Made by a program: the position numbers and the translations under genes | Notes under the pieces: generated by a model | The model's database searches: none | Seen by the model: only the letters and a program-made list of their open reading frames with translations | What the model was told of the DNA's origin: nothing | Shown: piece by piece, positions 23,640 to 36,507 of the stretch | Numbering within the stretch: position 1 is the stretch's first letter | How the letters are laid out: every line of letters starts with the position of its first letter | DNA from: Osedax fenrisi | Lineage: Eukaryota; Annelida; Polychaeta; Sabellida; Siboglinidae | Direction: 5' to 3' | Assembly: GCA_964019155.1 (NCBI GenBank) | Contig: OZ025241.1 | Coordinates: forward strand, 11,543,629 to 11,607,628 | DNA length: 64,000 nucleotides

Positions 23640-25900
23640 GTGACAATAACAGATGTTCAAATAAATTTATCAACGATCATTTTAACAGTTGCTTGATTCA
23701 CCTTATCAGTAATTAAATTACTTATATTGTTAACAATATCATGTTCAATAATGTGTACGCACCCCCATTATAATCGCAGCAAAAATATGTAACTGGTGGT
23801 CGTGTACTACTGCATTTAAGTTATTTATTTTTATACTCACCAACTTAAGCTATATATTTTAAAATAATTACATTTGTTTAAAATGTTTAAAGAGGATTGA
23901 TGGCAATATTTTATAAACTTTTGTATTACTTTGTAAATGGCAACGCAGTTTTAAGTATCTTTATCTTATCTAGATAATCATATTCTCAATATACTAATTT
24001 TTTTCTTTTTTAAAGAGTTTATTTTTATTCGAATCTAGTAATGAAACTTGATTATAATTTTCTAATTGATAATTTTTGGATATAAAACACATCCTGACAT
24101 TGCATGTTATAACATTCGAAGTGAATTATAATACATTAATTGTTGACTACCTACCAGTGATCTCATGCGTACTGATAGGAACTGATAGAATCTCCTACAT
24201 ATTACTATAAATAATTATGTATAAATTGCAAAATCGCACTATGCACGAAATCAACAAAATACATGTGATCACTGGTTAGTAACCAGTGGTTACCTTGTGT
24301 ACTGCTCAATGTAGTTTTATATAAGTATTTCAGTATTTTTAGAATGTGAAAAATTATCTTTACAACTATTAATTCACAAATACAGTTTAATGTTATGTTT
24401 TATCTGTTTCTAAATCTTGCTCTCATTCTACGATTAAATCCTTTAATTTTAATATAAAAAAGAATCTAAATTAATTTATTAATAATTAATACATAGGCTA
24501 TTAATAATTGTTAATCATTATAAATATAAATATATATTAATAAATATAAAATATAACCAACTTTTTCAGTTAAATCCATCATCTTCAGGTGTATGATACT
24601 TTTCAAGCAATTGAACAGACATATTTGAGCTAAAATAAGAACATATTTATATTAAATATATCAATAATACATACAATATATCAATAAGTTATTATTTATT
24701 TATCAAATAAAATTTTAATAATTACATGCATGTAATTTAAACTATAATTATCATTGTAATAGCAATACATATCTTAAATATTTTTATATACATTTTAATT
24801 AATACAAATTTATAAATATCTATTAAATAAACTTAAATAACTAATTAATAAATAATATTTATAATTTATATTATAATTAAATAATACAATAGAATTCATA
24901 TTTAATATATTATAAAAAATAAATATAAATATATGCATACAAAACGCAAATGCATAGTTTTATTATACATTTATGAAAATAAATAGATCCATTATACCAT
25001 TGTAATTAATTGTATCTTTGTAAATAATCATTTGTTTTAAGATTGACAGATTGTAATATTAAAATAAAAATATGTAAGTCTACATTGAACGTTCAACTAT
25101 ATTAATTTATAAGTATATAAAATATATTAATAATAATCTAAAATAATTGAAGTATCTGGGGCTATACATTTTTAATAATAATAATATAGATAACTTAGTT
25201 AATTTTATATTTAGATAAATATAGTTTTTAAAAAACGTCATAAATTGCATTTTTTTTGCAATAGTATTACTCTTAAAAGTTCATATTTGTATTACCATAT
25301 ATCGTAATTATATATATATAAAATAATAAACTTATAATATAAAATAATAAACAGTGTATATATATAATATATAAAATATTTGTTAAATAAAATTTAAATT
25401 ATTAAATAGCGCAATACATATTAAATATTTATTAATGATAGTTAACAATTTTTAATTAATAAATAAATATAATATTATTAATCTTTATAATAATATTGTA
25501 TTATATAAAATAGTTATTTTAATAACCCAACTACTCATTCTAATAGTTATATTTAAATATTTATTTATTTATAAATTAACTATATATTTAAAAAAACGCA
25601 TCATCTTACCTTGACTTTCAAAATATTAAATACATTTTAAAATGATCGTTTTTTTTAAATTTAAATAAATAAATGAATGCATATCGGACGACCAATAATA
25701 TGCTTTGAACTTTTTTGAATCTCACTGTTATACCTATATTATATTAATTATATTAATACAAAATGAATGATTTTTATTTTAAGATTATAAATTACTATAT
25801 TATATAGAATAGGCTATATCCTAGTATATTATTAAACTTACTTATCATGTTATTAATATGGAAAAATAAATGGCATTAGTACATAACTGTAGGTCATAAT
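23640..25900. other. AT-rich intergenic DNA, nothing recognised
   Basis: No coding, RNA or element signature apart from short A/T tracts. Confidence 0.6.
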
Positions 25901-25903
25901 AAC

Positions 25904-26203
25904 TAGGGAAAAGTAACCGAATACGGAAAATGCCAGAATATGGACACTATCGGTATCTCAGAAACCATAAATCCTACAAAAAAATGTAATTAATAAAATA
26001 TTTATAATTATATAAATAGTCGAATATCGAATACGGACACCCCGTTATCTATGGAATTAAAAGATTAAATACAATTTTAAAATCACAATAGTATCTATAA
26101 TTATATAATATTAATATATTGTAATTTTTGAATACAAATAATGAGTCATAACATTTTAATACCATTTATTGTTAAAGTGTCCGTATTAGGTTACTTTCCC
26201 CTA
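25904..26203. mobile_element. internally deleted copy of the GGGGAAAGTAACC element
   Basis: The left 115 bp match the left part of the element at 19991-20897, and the right 180 bp match its right part from about 20720. The middle 600 bp are missing, with the join near 26022. Both TA-flanked ends are retained, though the left end reads AGGGAAAAGTAACC. Confidence 0.75.
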
Positions 26204-26469
26204 TTTATCAATTACTTATATACTGTTAGACACATATTAATAATTTGTGTGCGAGCTGATCTATTATTATCAACTACTTTTTTATGTATGTCCTACATGT
26301 TTCCAATCATTAATGACTAATAACTATAATTATATCACTTGGAGAAATTAGTTAAATTTTTAATAAATAGATTAGGTAAAGTGATACAAGTGCTACAAGT
26401 AAAGAAATACATCATTTGAGTTTTAGGTGAAAACACAACCAAGCTCGTGATATAATTTTACCAGTAGAT

Positions 26470-26668
26470 AGTTAAAAGGGGCCCCAGGTATACTATGTAT
26501 ACAACTATATAGTTGTTTTCAAATTATAATTTCTTTAATAGTTGAATACTATTTAGAAATAACGTATCTGATAAATATTTCTTTTTATTTTTTATAAAAT
26601 GTTAGGCCCCTATAAATGTGGGGCCCAGTGTATTTGTCCACATCCCCTATAAAACCGGCACTAACAAA
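26470..26668. mobile_element. short GGGGCCCC-bounded element, right end conserved
   Basis: AAAAGGGGCCCCAGG at the left; TTAGGCCCCTATAAATGTGG and CCCTATAAAACCGGCACT at the right. The right end, inverted, resembles 12650-12700. Probably a decayed nonautonomous DNA element; no target duplication was recognised. Confidence 0.4.
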
Positions 26669-26669
26669 T

Positions 26670-27151
26670 ATGATACAGTATGTATTATACGTATAATTTA
26701 TGTACATAGAAATAAAAATAGGCTATTTATTTAAAATCTGTTTTATAATTGTTAAATTACACTACATTTCGTAGTAAAACTCTATTAATTTTCATTATTA
26801 TAATTATTCAATGAAATTTCCATATTTATACAAAAATAGTATATCATATGAAATAATGTGTATACAAAAGATATATATAGCTTTAATTACCATAATATTA
26901 TAATTACATTGTTGTTTATTTATTTAATTAAATAAATGAGTGTGTATTGAACGTATCCTAATATCATAGATCTAAAGAGAATATCGTGGTAAACAAGGTA
27001 TCTGACATACGGAAAATGTCAATCTAAATTGGTCTGAGCAAGATGGCGGATTTGACCTAGTTTCTATTTTTAATTTTATAAATTAATTGAGTAAAATAAT
27101 ATATTTGTCGTAATAATCTTTCATATGATGTATATATCAAATACATTTACT

Positions 27152-27236
<85 letters not shown>

Positions 27237-27524
27237 ATAATTAGGTTAGTTTAAATAAATGTAATGTCTGAATAAGGCATTTAATCAAGGCTATAAAAAC
27301 ATAAACACGATTATCACGATGATATCAAGATTGAATTAATCAACAAGGTTTGTTGTATTATTAAACTATAATAATATTAAACTATTTTATTTAATTATAA
27401 TAATAATATTATATTTATTATATGTTTATAAAATAACTACTGATCTGTATATAAATAATATAAAACTTAAAAACAAAATTATTTAATATTTGAAAATGAT
27501 TTCAAGATCATCGATTACAATATA

Positions 27525-27595
<71 letters not shown>

Positions 27596-27965
27596 GTTAT
27601 AACGTATTATTATATAACGTATATATTATCATTATAATAATTATATACATGCATAGTATCGATTGCCATATATTTTAAACGATGTATATTATTACACAGA
27701 ATTACAAAATATGACGACCGATACTACTATAGTAATTATACGTGTATGTAATAATAAGACAATATGACATTTATAAATATTAATATTATATTGAATATAT
27801 ATATATATATATATATATAATATACAACTACTGATAATATAATTGATATTGACTAGGTAATATAATTATTTGAACGTAAATAGAAAGTTAAATTATAGAA
27901 AGATTTTTTCAAAAAGTATGAGCGCTCTGATATAATAATAATAAAATAGTACATTAGTAGTGTAC

Positions 27966-28000
<35 letters not shown>

Positions 28001-28139
28001 TAATAATAATATATAGATATATAAATATATATAATAATAATAATAATGATAATATTTATTGGTGTTATAATATAATTAACATTATCTATATAAATATATA
28101 ATAATTATATTTATTTATTTAAATCACAAATACATATTG
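26670..28139. other. AT-rich intergenic DNA with long TA runs
   Basis: TA tracts at 27163-27235, 27531-27591 and 27797-27820; otherwise nothing recognised. Confidence 0.6.
27163..27235. repeat. (TA)n microsatellite
   Basis: About 70 bp pure TA; a second of similar size lies at 27531-27591. Confidence 0.95.
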
Positions 28140-28382
28140 AATACAATACAAATAGCGAATAAAAGTGGATCCCTCAAGAAGTCCTACTTATAAATATTAT
28201 AAATAACTGTTAGGGGCCTGGACAATACAAATAGTACAATTTTTGTTCTTGTGTATTGATTTATCGTTTATTAAGTTCCCGATAAATATAAGAGAAAAAC
28301 AAGAACTGCCTGGAGTCGAACTTGGGACCTATGGATTATTAGCTTTTGGTTGTTCCACTGAGTCATAGACCCCAGACTAGGA
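28140..28382 (-). mobile_element. SINE family B, copy 2
   Basis: Same order of blocks as the copy at 528-803: body GGATCCCTCAAGAAGTC, GGACAATACAAATAG, TCGTTTATTAAGT, then AACAAGAACTGCC and a B-box-like GAGTCGAACTTGG, then the A-box side ACTGAGTCATAGACC. It lacks the longer anticodon-arm segment of copy 1. It also ends at a (TA)n run. Confidence 0.65.
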
Positions 28383-28611
28383 TATATATATATATATATA
28401 TATATGTGTACACTATTTACATTTTTAAATATACCTATTTTTAAACATTTATGTGACACGTTAGATTTTATAATACTTATATATATATTTAATCATTTGA
28501 TATATATTTCACTCGCTTTCCAAAAACCTATAACCTATATAAATTCTAGTTCTGATAAATGTAATATATTTATTATATATTTAGATGGCTTTCATAAGAA
28601 ACCTCGATCCT

Positions 28612-28772
28612 TGCGATTAATTAATTATGTAATTAAGTAATTATGTAGTTAAGTAATTATGTAATTAAGTAATTATGTAGTTAAGTAATTATGTAATTAA
28701 ATAATTATGTAATTAATTAATTATATAATTAAGTAATTATATAATTAAGTAATTATGTAATTAAGTAATTAT
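28612..28772. repeat. 16-bp AT minisatellite
   Basis: About ten units of TAATTATGTAATTAAG with single-base variants (G/A in the last positions and GTAGTTAAG forms). Confidence 0.88.
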
Positions 28773-29040
28773 GAATTATATATATCATTGCTTATTAATG
28801 TATACATGTATTACACTATATATTTGTTGATTGGAAATATTTAATAATATAGCCACCGATATATGCGAGAACGTCAAGCTTATATTGATTCAGGCAAGTC
28901 GCTATTTGTAATGAATTATAATAATTATCGTCAGTAGCCACTCCGTGAAATAGTTTCTCTAGTTGTGAACAATATCGAGGTATCATCTAATAGTGATTAA
29001 TTTGAAACACTTAACCTATTATAATATTTATATATTTTAT

Positions 29041-29090
<50 letters not shown>

Positions 29091-29414
29091 TATATATATA
29101 TATTAAATATATATATATATAATATATTTGATACCTCGTTTCTCATAACTAATCTTTTATAAATAGAAGACAATTGTTTAGCACTTGGATTATCATTGCT
29201 ACCATGGTGTACCGTAATATCATATATAGCTATGGCTGCGAAGATAAGCTCAATGTGGTCTTGGATCATCTTACGCGATAAAAGGTATTCATTGCCTAAT
29301 TTGATGAAACGATCGTTTCATACCTAACGTTTATAAAATTACTAATTATTCAAAATAATAATTAACTACGATTTTCTAAAGTGTTAATTCCTGTATGTAA
29401 ACCAAGGAAACCAG

Positions 29415-29464
<50 letters not shown>

Positions 29465-30430
29465 TAAATATAAATCGGCATTTATTAATAAATTAATGTA
29501 ATTAAGATATTTAACTCTGAATATATTTAAGTACAGATATTATTTATGAAAAAAACATTTATAATCAAAGTGAACTTTAATTTTAATATACTTATATTAA
29601 TAAGAACTTATATAGAATATAAACTATAATCTTATATTAAGGGCAGCTATCCATAAATATAAGGCGCTTCACAATTTGGGTAACTCTATAATGTACACAG
29701 CTATATATATTATACCATTGCTTGTAAATTCTTTATCATTAACTTTTATTTGCTATCGTAGTACGCATTTCATTATTATCTTTATTCAGATCTTCGGAAT
29801 TTCTAATAATATAATTATGCTCAATATTAAATATATATATATATATATATACGTTCTTGTTTACAGGTTCCATATCATCTGAATACCAAGTATTTTCAGT
29901 TGGAAGATGAGAGTTAGATATAGTAAAATCAATAGAATAATTACGATCAATCTAAAACAATTTATTACATTAATAAATATAAATATAATGTTAATATTTT
30001 ACCTTTTGTTTCTTACATGTGTACTAATAGTTCGGTCAAGATTATAAGTAGTTAAATTAATAAATATAAATATATTATTCGTACTCTATAGAGACGACGC
30101 AATATAAGAAATACGTTGCGTTTTTCATTTTGATAATTAATATTGATGGAACATATGTTGAAAAAGTATGATATCATACTTTTTAATCATGTATATGCTC
30201 TCAGTCGATATACATAACGTTATTTAAAATGGTGTGTAGGGTACATATTACAGCTTACAGATCCCTTACTTGACAAGCACGGTTCATAATTTAGTTGTGT
30301 CGCCTAATACCTCCAATCTAAAGTTTACGACGTACTTCATCTTGAAAATATAATCTGAAATACTATTTATTTATTATAGAAAAATAATTGAATACAATTT
30401 ATTTTAAAATTATTCAAAATCAAATTCATT
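28773..30430. other. AT-rich intergenic DNA
   Basis: TA runs at 29045-29088 and 29417-29461. The 90-codon frame on - at 29269-28997 is largely translated TA repeat. No gene supported. Confidence 0.55.
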
Positions 30431-30680
30431 ATTTATATGGAATAACTTACTAATAATTATATAAAATAACTTATTAAAAATTATCTTTAGTTTTAAAATC
30501 AAAATATAATTATTTATTTAAAAAACGTGATAAAAAAATTCCTGATAAAATTATAATTATTTATATAGAATAACTTACTAACAATTATATAAAATAACTT
30601 ATTACAAATTATCTTGAGTTTTAAAATCAAAATGTAATTATTTATTTAGAATAACTTCTGTTAATATCAATACTGCATAT
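30431..30680. repeat. 128-bp tandem duplication
   Basis: Segments starting ATTTATATGGAATAACTTAC and ATTTATATAGAATAACTTAC are 128 bp apart and share TTTAAAATCAAAATRTAAT downstream. Confidence 0.75.
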
Positions 30681-31191
30681 ATTAATAACTGGGACCCAAT
30701 AAACTTTACGTTCGACGGACATCTGTACATATATTACAATACAAGCAAGTGAACTTAATGATCGACGGACATCGATTTCCATAGTATATAATATCAGATT
30801 AAATTTACTATCGACGGAAATCTATGTGCGTCGAATTTGTACGTTGTTCAAATAATTGTATATTTGATACTAATGTTATATATAATTAATAAGATTATAT
30901 TGAATATTACCATTTTATATATATATAATTAATAATATTATATTAAATATGTTATTTATACTATTTTATATGTTTAAAATATATTTATTAATTTAAAATT
31001 ATTGAATTTAAATTTTACTACTTTACATTACAATTTACTACTTGAACTGATTTATCTGACCTCTGACCTATAGTATATTTATAACATAGAATAATCGGTG
31101 CAACGCAACATTATTTATTTTATATTTATTAGTTAATAGAACTCATAAAAGCATCGATATCGACCTGAGAAACGAGTAACCTGATAAGAAC

Positions 31192-32802
31192 ATGGATTCA
31201 AAATGCATTCACTGCAACACATCGACTACAGCTGAAGCATCACATGCTGAAGGACACGTCGTCGTATGCAGATGTACAGCTACTATCCACTATAGATGTC
31301 TTTATCCGGCGAAAGAAATATCGATACAATGGGGTAATAAAAACTCACCTTCAAAACTATTAATAGCATTTATGCAATCAATAGCCTTTAAATATACATG
31401 CCATACCTGCCATACTACTAATAATACTCCCATACCAACTACTAATACTATACCCACACTAACTATTAATACTATACCCATACCAACTACTAATACTACA
31501 CACATAATAACTAATATTACTACACTCATACCTACTACTAACCATAATACAACGACTACATCTACTACGTCTAATAACATAACTATTGAAAATAAACTAA
31601 TTGATATACTGAAAATACTAGACATACATACTACTCAGATTAACAATATCAAAAAACGGAATACCTCAACACCAACAAAAATAATGAATAAGATACTCAC
31701 TACCTCATATGCACAAGCTGCCAATACACCTACTACTAACCATACTAACACCGACATAAGATTGATTACCGATACTGATACTAACTATACTACTACTACT
31801 CTAACTGCCACCATACAAACTAATGTTACTAACGCTACATACAATACAAAATTTGAGGACAACATAAACACAATACTAGATACACTTAAATCACATACAC
31901 AACAAATCCAATCCTTAATGACTCACAATAATAATTCAACAAATAAAATAAACAACAATATTTCCCATCATGACAATCGTTTTACACCAACATTACTTAC
32001 TTCACCACCACATACTAACTACGATACTAACTTCCCACATATAACCAACACTCTAAAACATAACACACACACAAACTACATAAACATTCCTAAACCTACT
32101 AACCACCCACAGAGACTGTATACAGACAACTTTACTCATAACTTGATACAACCTAATATTAATAACCTCAATACTAATCTCCTAAAAATTAACCGTAATG
32201 AAATTAACCGTACTGAAATACCTAATAGAAATGTTTATAATAACCATTTCTCTCCTATTAACCTAAATTACAACAACAGACCCCAACCAATAACCTTCTT
32301 AAAACCGAAATTACCAAATAATACCAATCTAACTGTCACTATTGAAAACATTGACAAGACTAACATGAATCGCACATACATAAACAAACTACTAACTGAT
32401 TTAAATATAAATAAAAACACTGTTGCACTTGTGTCTTTCGGGAACACCAGCTGCTTCATCAAATTCACAACTTACACAGCTAAATACTACTTCACAAATC
32501 TAAATTTTAAATTAAAAAATACACCATATAACAAACTATTCATACACAATTTACTGATACCTATTCAGATTCGCCAAAAAAACATTTATTACCATGCAGT
32601 TAAATCTGGGAAACTGGATGGTTACAAATGCGTTTTAAATCTAGAGAATGACACCTACGAATTACGACTTAGACGTACAGACAACACGACTGACTGGAAA
32701 AACAAACCACTGATACCGACTGACACACAAAAAATTGAATGGCAAAATTCCCTAAATTCATTTAAATTTGATCAAACAAAAAATACGAACAAAACGACAT
32801 GA
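31192..32802 (+). CDS. LINE ORF1 protein, PHD-like zinc finger plus RRM-like region
   Basis: 536 codons without a stop, the longest frame in the window. Residues 1-80 carry Cys/His pairs in a PHD/RING-like spacing (CIHC, CRC, HYRC, CHTC), as in ORF1 proteins of CR1-type LINEs. Residues about 95-370 are low-complexity Thr/Asn/Ile-rich with few hydrophobics. Residues about 380-510 (from NLTVTIENIDKTN) look like a compact alpha/beta domain, plausibly the RRM-type RNA-binding fold of such proteins. It would bind LINE RNA and help form the retrotransposition particle. The stop is followed at once by ORF2-like sequence. Intact while ORF2 is not, so mobility would need help in trans. Confidence 0.8.
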   Translation: MDSKCIHCNTSTTAEASHAEGHVVVCRCTATIHYRCLYPAKEISIQWGNKNSPSKLLIAFMQSIAFKYTCHTCHTTNNTPIPTTNTIPTLTINTIPIPTTNTTHIITNITTLIPTTNHNTTTTSTTSNNITIENKLIDILKILDIHTTQINNIKKRNTSTPTKIMNKILTTSYAQAANTPTTNHTNTDIRLITDTDTNYTTTTLTATIQTNVTNATYNTKFEDNINTILDTLKSHTQQIQSLMTHNNNSTNKINNNISHHDNRFTPTLLTSPPHTNYDTNFPHITNTLKHNTHTNYINIPKPTNHPQRLYTDNFTHNLIQPNINNLNTNLLKINRNEINRTEIPNRNVYNNHFSPINLNYNNRPQPITFLKPKLPNNTNLTVTIENIDKTNMNRTYINKLLTDLNINKNTVALVSFGNTSCFIKFTTYTAKYYFTNLNFKLKNTPYNKLFIHNLLIPIQIRQKNIYYHAVKSGKLDGYKCVLNLENDTYELRLRRTDNTTDWKNKPLIPTDTQKIEWQNSLNSFKFDQTKNTNKTT

Positions 32803-33560
32803 CTATCATCCAATGCAAACTTACTGACCACACTGATAAATGCTAGATCTATATCAAAAAATATTGACTTAATAATTTCATACATATCTAGTAAACCTTA
32901 CAATATTATAGCTTTGACTGAAACTTGGCTAAAAGCTCAAAATAAAATAATCCCTGCCGAACTTGAAAATTTAGGTTACACCATGATATCAAAAAATAGA
33001 GATGATGGAAGAAATGCCGGTGGTGTTACTTTGTTAATACAAAAAGATCATCGTCACATCATCCAAAGTCTACCAATCGACTAACTGTGACTTACTACTT
33101 ACAAAAATAAAACATAACACTATTTCACTGTCCCTACTTCTGATATATAGACCACCAAATAATGATTACCGTTCCTTCATTACTGACTTTACTGACATTA
33201 TACATATCCACTCTAGCGAAAATCTTTTAATACTTGGATATTTTATCTTTCACGTAAATACGGACTTACTACATCACTATACATTCAAAATGACTTACAA
33301 TGAACTAAACCTCACTCAACATGTAAACTTCCCAAAACATTCATGGAAATACCCTTGACTTAATTATAACCTTCACTGACTCTAAACTGTTAAACAAATC
33401 TCCTATAAGACATACTTTACTTACTGACCATTATTCCATTTATTTCACCATTACAATGCCATACACTACACCTAAACGAACAACAATCACATACAGAAAC
33501 ATCAACAAAAAAAAACTATGATGACTTTAAAAACGATATAAATAAATCAGTTATTTCATG
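32803..33560 (+). pseudogene. LINE ORF2 endonuclease part, broken
   Basis: The translation NLLTTLINARSISKN, then IIALTETWLK and RDDGRNAGGVTLLIQ, is the N-terminus of an APE-type endonuclease. A frameshift follows near 33080. The downstream LLIYRPPNNDY and LGYFIFHVNTD correspond to the usual YRPP and GDFN motifs, so the catalytic Asp and Asn are changed. More stops follow. Not functional. Confidence 0.8.
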
Positions 33561-35630
33561 TCACTTAACAGTCTACTCACTAACTGAATTACCAACAGAC
33601 TTACTCAACAAACATGCACCACTTAAAACTAACTACTTAACCACACACGATAACCAGCCCTGGTTTAACTCAGATCTAGGGAAATTGAAACATATTTTTA
33701 GAACTCAAAATAAGAAATATTTAAAACCCCCAAAAATAATTAACCGAACTCAACTGCAGAAATCCAGATACACTTACAGAATACTTTTAAATCAAACCAA
33801 AACAGACTACATTAAAAACAAATTAAACCATTCACAACATGACTACAAGAAACTATTCAACATTACCAAAACACTTTTAGGCAAGATAAATAAAATAAGT
33901 CTTCCCACTACAAATATAGATAAAACACTCTGCACTAGATTTGGTGATTTTTTCTCTGAAAAAGTAGAAAAACGTTGCTATAATATATATTTACAACGAC
34001 AATTACTACCAACTGATACGACAATCCTAAATACAACCTGCAAACACACATTTACAGAATTTGAACGACCTACTATAACTGATATATATAATTTAATTGT
34101 TACAGCAAAGACAACATCTCCTTCTGACCCTATTCCACTGAAAATGACTAAAATACTGGCTTCTACACTAGCTACTATTTATAAACAGATAATTGATACT
34201 TCATTAATGACTGGTGAAATACCCAACAATTTAAAATACGCAATTATCAATCCTTACTTAAAAAAACCAGATTTAGATGTTGAAGTACTGAGTAATTATA
34301 GACCAGTATCTCAACTTCCATTACTTTCTAAAATTCTAGAAAAAATTGTAAACAAACAAATAATATCATATTAAATACTTACGACTTACTAGACAGAAGA
34401 CAAAACGCATTCCGCAAGAATCACAGTACAGAAACGACACTACTATCACTCTTTGACGACTTATACAAATCACTAGATAGCAACTTACCGATACAACTGA
34501 TACTACTGGACTTATCTGCCGCTTTTGACACTATCGACTTTGTCATTTTAATAGAAAGACTTAGATCTATCGGTATAGGGATGGTACCATCAAATGGTTT
34601 TCAAATTTTATCCGGGGTCGGAGTTTTTTATTAAAATAAACGAAACATTATCACAACCTTATGCTATTAAATATGGAGTCTCACAGGGTTCCACTCTTTC
34701 TCCCATACTATTTTCCATTTATTTACTTCCACTCAACAAACTACTGACTAACTTCCCACAGGTGAACTATAATCTTTACGCTGACGACATCGAATTACAC
34801 GCCCAATTCATTCACTCATTTAACTTACAATCATGTTTAACCTCACTGCAAATTTGGCTTACAAAAAATAATTTATTACTAAATCCAACAAAAACTGAAA
34901 TCATCAACTTTATAACCAATTCCACGATCAATACTACAGTTCCACTAATAAATATAAATAACATAAATATAATACCGACTGAAAATACAAAATACTTAGG
35001 TTTCCACTTTACTAACAAACTCGATTTTACTAAACATATCAGTAAAATGAAACAAACTTCTTCCTTTCATATATATAATTTAAAAAAACTAAGACCATAC
35101 TTAACCAAACAAACAGCTATAATTCTATCAAATTCACTGATAATGTCTAGATTACTATACTGTAACTCTTCACTAGCCGGAGAAAACAAAACAGTTACTA
35201 ACAATATTGACCGATTAGTAAATAGAACTACTAGAATTATTTTTAATCTAAAAAACACAGATTACACTACTAGCATTACGAACTTACGGAAATCACTAAA
35301 CTGGCTACCTACAATTGACAACATCAACATTAAACTACTAACTATACTTTACAAAACTACAAAAACAACTCAACCTCATAATTTCATACTTTACTTCACA
35401 AACAAACCACTAACAGACAACTGAGACAAACATATAGACTTGACATACCGATTACACGACTACGAAAGTACGGTAACAAACTATTTAGCTGGAGATGTGC
35501 AACTCTCTGGAATAAACTTCCCCAATCCATACGCAAAGGAGATATGTCAATAACCACTTTCAAATATAAACTCAAGGAGCTATTTAAACGTTCCCCACTA
35601 AAATACCACTTATCTAACCATCTTTGAAAT
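33560..35630 (+). pseudogene. LINE ORF2 reverse transcriptase part, broken
   Basis: A 229-codon frame (33685-34374) covers the RT fingers with SDPIPLKMTK, YAIINPYLKKPDLD and NYRPVSQLP. After a shift, LLLDLSAAFDTIDF (about 34508) carries the first catalytic Asp. A second shift precedes 34594-35424, with GVSQGSTLSPILF and NLYADDIELHA, so the YADD box is intact. The C-terminal LFSWRCATLWNKLP at about 35480 is in another frame. At least three frameshifts separate these parts. Confidence 0.85.
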
Positions 35631-35815
35631 GTAATCGTGTTATTATATTATTATTATATTTAAGAATGTTATTTTATTATATTATTTTTACGGATGATCG
35701 TTAAATCATCCGGGAACCCACACCTGTAAACTGTTCGACAAACAGTAAAACACATTGTAGAATTTTATATTAATCTTTGTGTATAAATAAATACTATTAC
35801 TACTACTACTAAAAG

Positions 35816-36507
35816 TTGATGGCATAATTACATATTATCTTTAAAATAATAATAAATAAAATAAAATAATATTTTTGAAATTTTAATTATTAAAGAATAA
35901 ATATGTATTTTATATACATATTATTAACAAGAAAGTGATAACTTATAATGATTTCCCTACTCTATAGTTAAATACTCAATATTACATGGTTAATATATTT
36001 AATTAGATTACATGTAATAATATAGTATACGTAAATTAGAATAAGTACTTGCGGAAAACAAATATTAAATATTATTATATATTTCAATAAAATTGATGAA
36101 AGATATACGCTTAATTTATTTCAAAAGATTAATTTGGATTTTAATTAAGCCGGAATAAATATCGGTTTTTTATTACTAAATTTATATATGTATATAATAA
36201 TTAAATACACGCCTTTACTTATTAGAGTATACAATAATATAATTTTCTATATATTTACTACAATATTAGAATGTCATACATTTATTTATATACATATCAC
36301 ACATTTTCTAAGGAAACATATAACACACACAATCGTGTAATCCGATTTAAAACAATAAAACATTAACATCGATTCCTACATAGGTTGTATTTTCGGACAA
36401 TTGTTTTTTTTATGATGTCAATTCGTATCAAACTATAAAATTTTAAAATGTAATACAATTATTTTAAATTATTATTTATATGATAACAAATAAGTGTTTA
36501 ATACTTA
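35816..36507. other. AT-rich spacer between two LINEs
   Basis: No frame, RNA or repeat family recognised. Confidence 0.6.

Larger units (their letters stand above)
31060..35815 (+). mobile_element. CR1/L2-like LINE with intact ORF1 and broken ORF2
   Basis: Full-length-looking non-LTR element: a short 5' leader, ORF1 (31192-32802), then ORF2 with endonuclease and reverse transcriptase broken by frameshifts, and a 3' end at a (TAC/ACT)n tail at 35793-35811. The strand is A-rich and T-poor compared with flanks, typical of a LINE sense strand. CR1/L2 grouping rests on the PHD-like ORF1 finger, the RT wording and the short microsatellite tail, not on a tree. The exact 5' boundary is uncertain; TCGACGGA repeats at 30.71-30.83 kb may belong to it. 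Confidence 0.85.

Noticed and set aside
31302..31625. 107-codon hydrophobic Val/Ile-rich frame on -
   Set aside because: Antisense of the Thr/Asn-rich part of LINE ORF1.
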